In this document: piece by piece, positions 63,728 to 64,000 of the stretch
Layout: each line of letters opens with the position of its first letter
Position numbering within the stretch: position 1 is the first letter of the stretch
NCBI GenBank assembly: GCA_963697675.1
Contig: CAVOOW010000008.1
Span: 124,001 to 188,000 of the forward strand
DNA length: 64,000 nucleotides
DNA from: CAVOOW01 sp963697675
Lineage (GTDB): Bacteria; Actinomycetota; Actinomycetes; JACCUZ01
Direction: 5' to 3'
Position numbers and translations under genes: made by a program
Notes under the pieces: model-generated
What the model saw: the letters and a program-made list of their open reading frames with translations, nothing else
What the model was told of the DNA's origin: nothing
Database searches by the model: none

Positions 63728-64000
63728 GTGGTGCTCCTGGCGGGCTCGTTCGTGCAGGCTGCGGCGTAGCCACGCAGCACGTCGCGGACCCGGTCGACGG
63801 CGATCGCGGCGGGCTCGGCGACCAGGTCGCCGGCGCGGATGCGAGCGTACTGCTCGGGCAGGTGGGCGCTGAGCATCGGCAGCGAGATCCCTACCCTGCG
63901 CAGGTTCGCCAGCAACCGCTCGTGCGCGGCGACGATGGCCGGATCCGGCCAGTAGTAGCGAAGCCGGTCGGAGTAGCTGTACCTCCGCGCGAGGGCCTTC
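63724..64000 (-). CDS. Tagatose-bisphosphate aldolase non-catalytic subunit GatZ/KbaZ-like, C-terminal end
   Basis: The last 91 or so codons of a gene running off the window. Read on the minus strand: KALARRYSYSDRLRYYWPDP, AIVAAHERLLANLRRVGISL, PMLSAHLPEQYARIRAGDL, ending EPARSTT at 63724. The YSDRLRYYWP and PMLSAHLPEQY segments are typical of the C-terminus of GatZ/KbaZ (D-tagatose-1,6-bisphosphate aldolase subunit, or the related ketose-bisphosphate epimerase). An internal ATG-like start at 63915 is not the true start. Stop overlaps the AgaS GTG, so both are cotranscribed. Confidence 0.82.
   Translation of the reverse strand, partial: KALARRYSYSDRLRYYWPDPAIVAAHERLLANLRRVGISLPMLSAHLPEQYARIRAGDLVAEPAAIAVDRVRDVLRGYAAACTNEPARSTT

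Overview
The window is high-GC DNA with dense GTG/ATG starts, 4-bp ATGA/GTGA gene overlaps, ergothioneine genes, an F420-type (Ddn-like) protein and a NrtR-nadABC locus. Together these point to the chromosome of an actinomycete (Actinomycetota). I cannot name a genus. No phage, transposase, integrase, tRNA, rRNA or CRISPR array was seen.

Layout. 0-4.3 kb: N-terminus of D-Ala-D-Ala ligase and threonine dehydratase (minus strand), divergent from an OmpR-type two-component pair, then a methyltransferase. 4.6-9.1 kb: ergothioneine operon egtA-egtB-egtC-egtD. 9.2-11.3 kb: a Tet(M)/OtrA-like ribosomal protection GTPase with a possible leader ORF. 11.5-16.4 kb: zinc dehydrogenase divergent from an IlvD/Edd dehydratase, then an unknown protein plus an NAD-dependent epimerase. 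16.3-20.5 kb (minus): a tight four-gene operon of unknown function (beta-propeller-like protein, two Ig-like/Cys-rich proteins, and a protein with a Lys/Ala tail). 20.6-23.9 kb: amino-acid permease and a secreted DNase I-fold phosphoesterase. 24-28 kb (minus): GAF regulator, aldehyde dehydrogenase, alcohol dehydrogenase. 28.1-30.5 kb: spermidine-synthase-like protein, zinc dehydrogenase, Ddn-like protein. 30.6-34.6 kb (minus): two-component system, SHOCT protein and ABC exporter, bounded by two inverted copies of a palindromic repeat. 35.7-50.3 kb: five very large overlapping genes of unknown function. 50.3-53.7 kb: aminoglycoside-phosphotransferase-fold protein, PH/SHOCT membrane protein, aldo-keto reductase and NrtR. 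53.7-57.2 kb: nadABC. 57.3-64 kb: unknown protein, XRE regulator, SnoaL-like protein, LuxR/AAA regulator, a 41-aa peptide, an AgaS-type isomerase and the end of a GatZ/KbaZ-like gene.

The best candidate for an undescribed system is the 14.5-kb operon at 35,708-50,259. It encodes a membrane phospholipase-D-fold protein, a DUF6603-like 1153-aa protein and three conserved-looking proteins of 968, 1432 and 568 aa. All five are joined by 1-4 bp overlaps or, once, an 11-bp gap. It is preceded by three 14-bp palindromes spaced exactly 44 bp apart. The four-gene operon at 16.3-20.5 kb is a second unknown assembly.

Data quality. About thirty reading-frame breaks cut otherwise well-conserved genes (nadB alone has about six). 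Most behave as single-base insertions, which suggests consensus errors rather than pseudogenes. I therefore give whole-gene coordinates spanning the breaks and say where the frame changes. The 14.5-kb operon has no such break.
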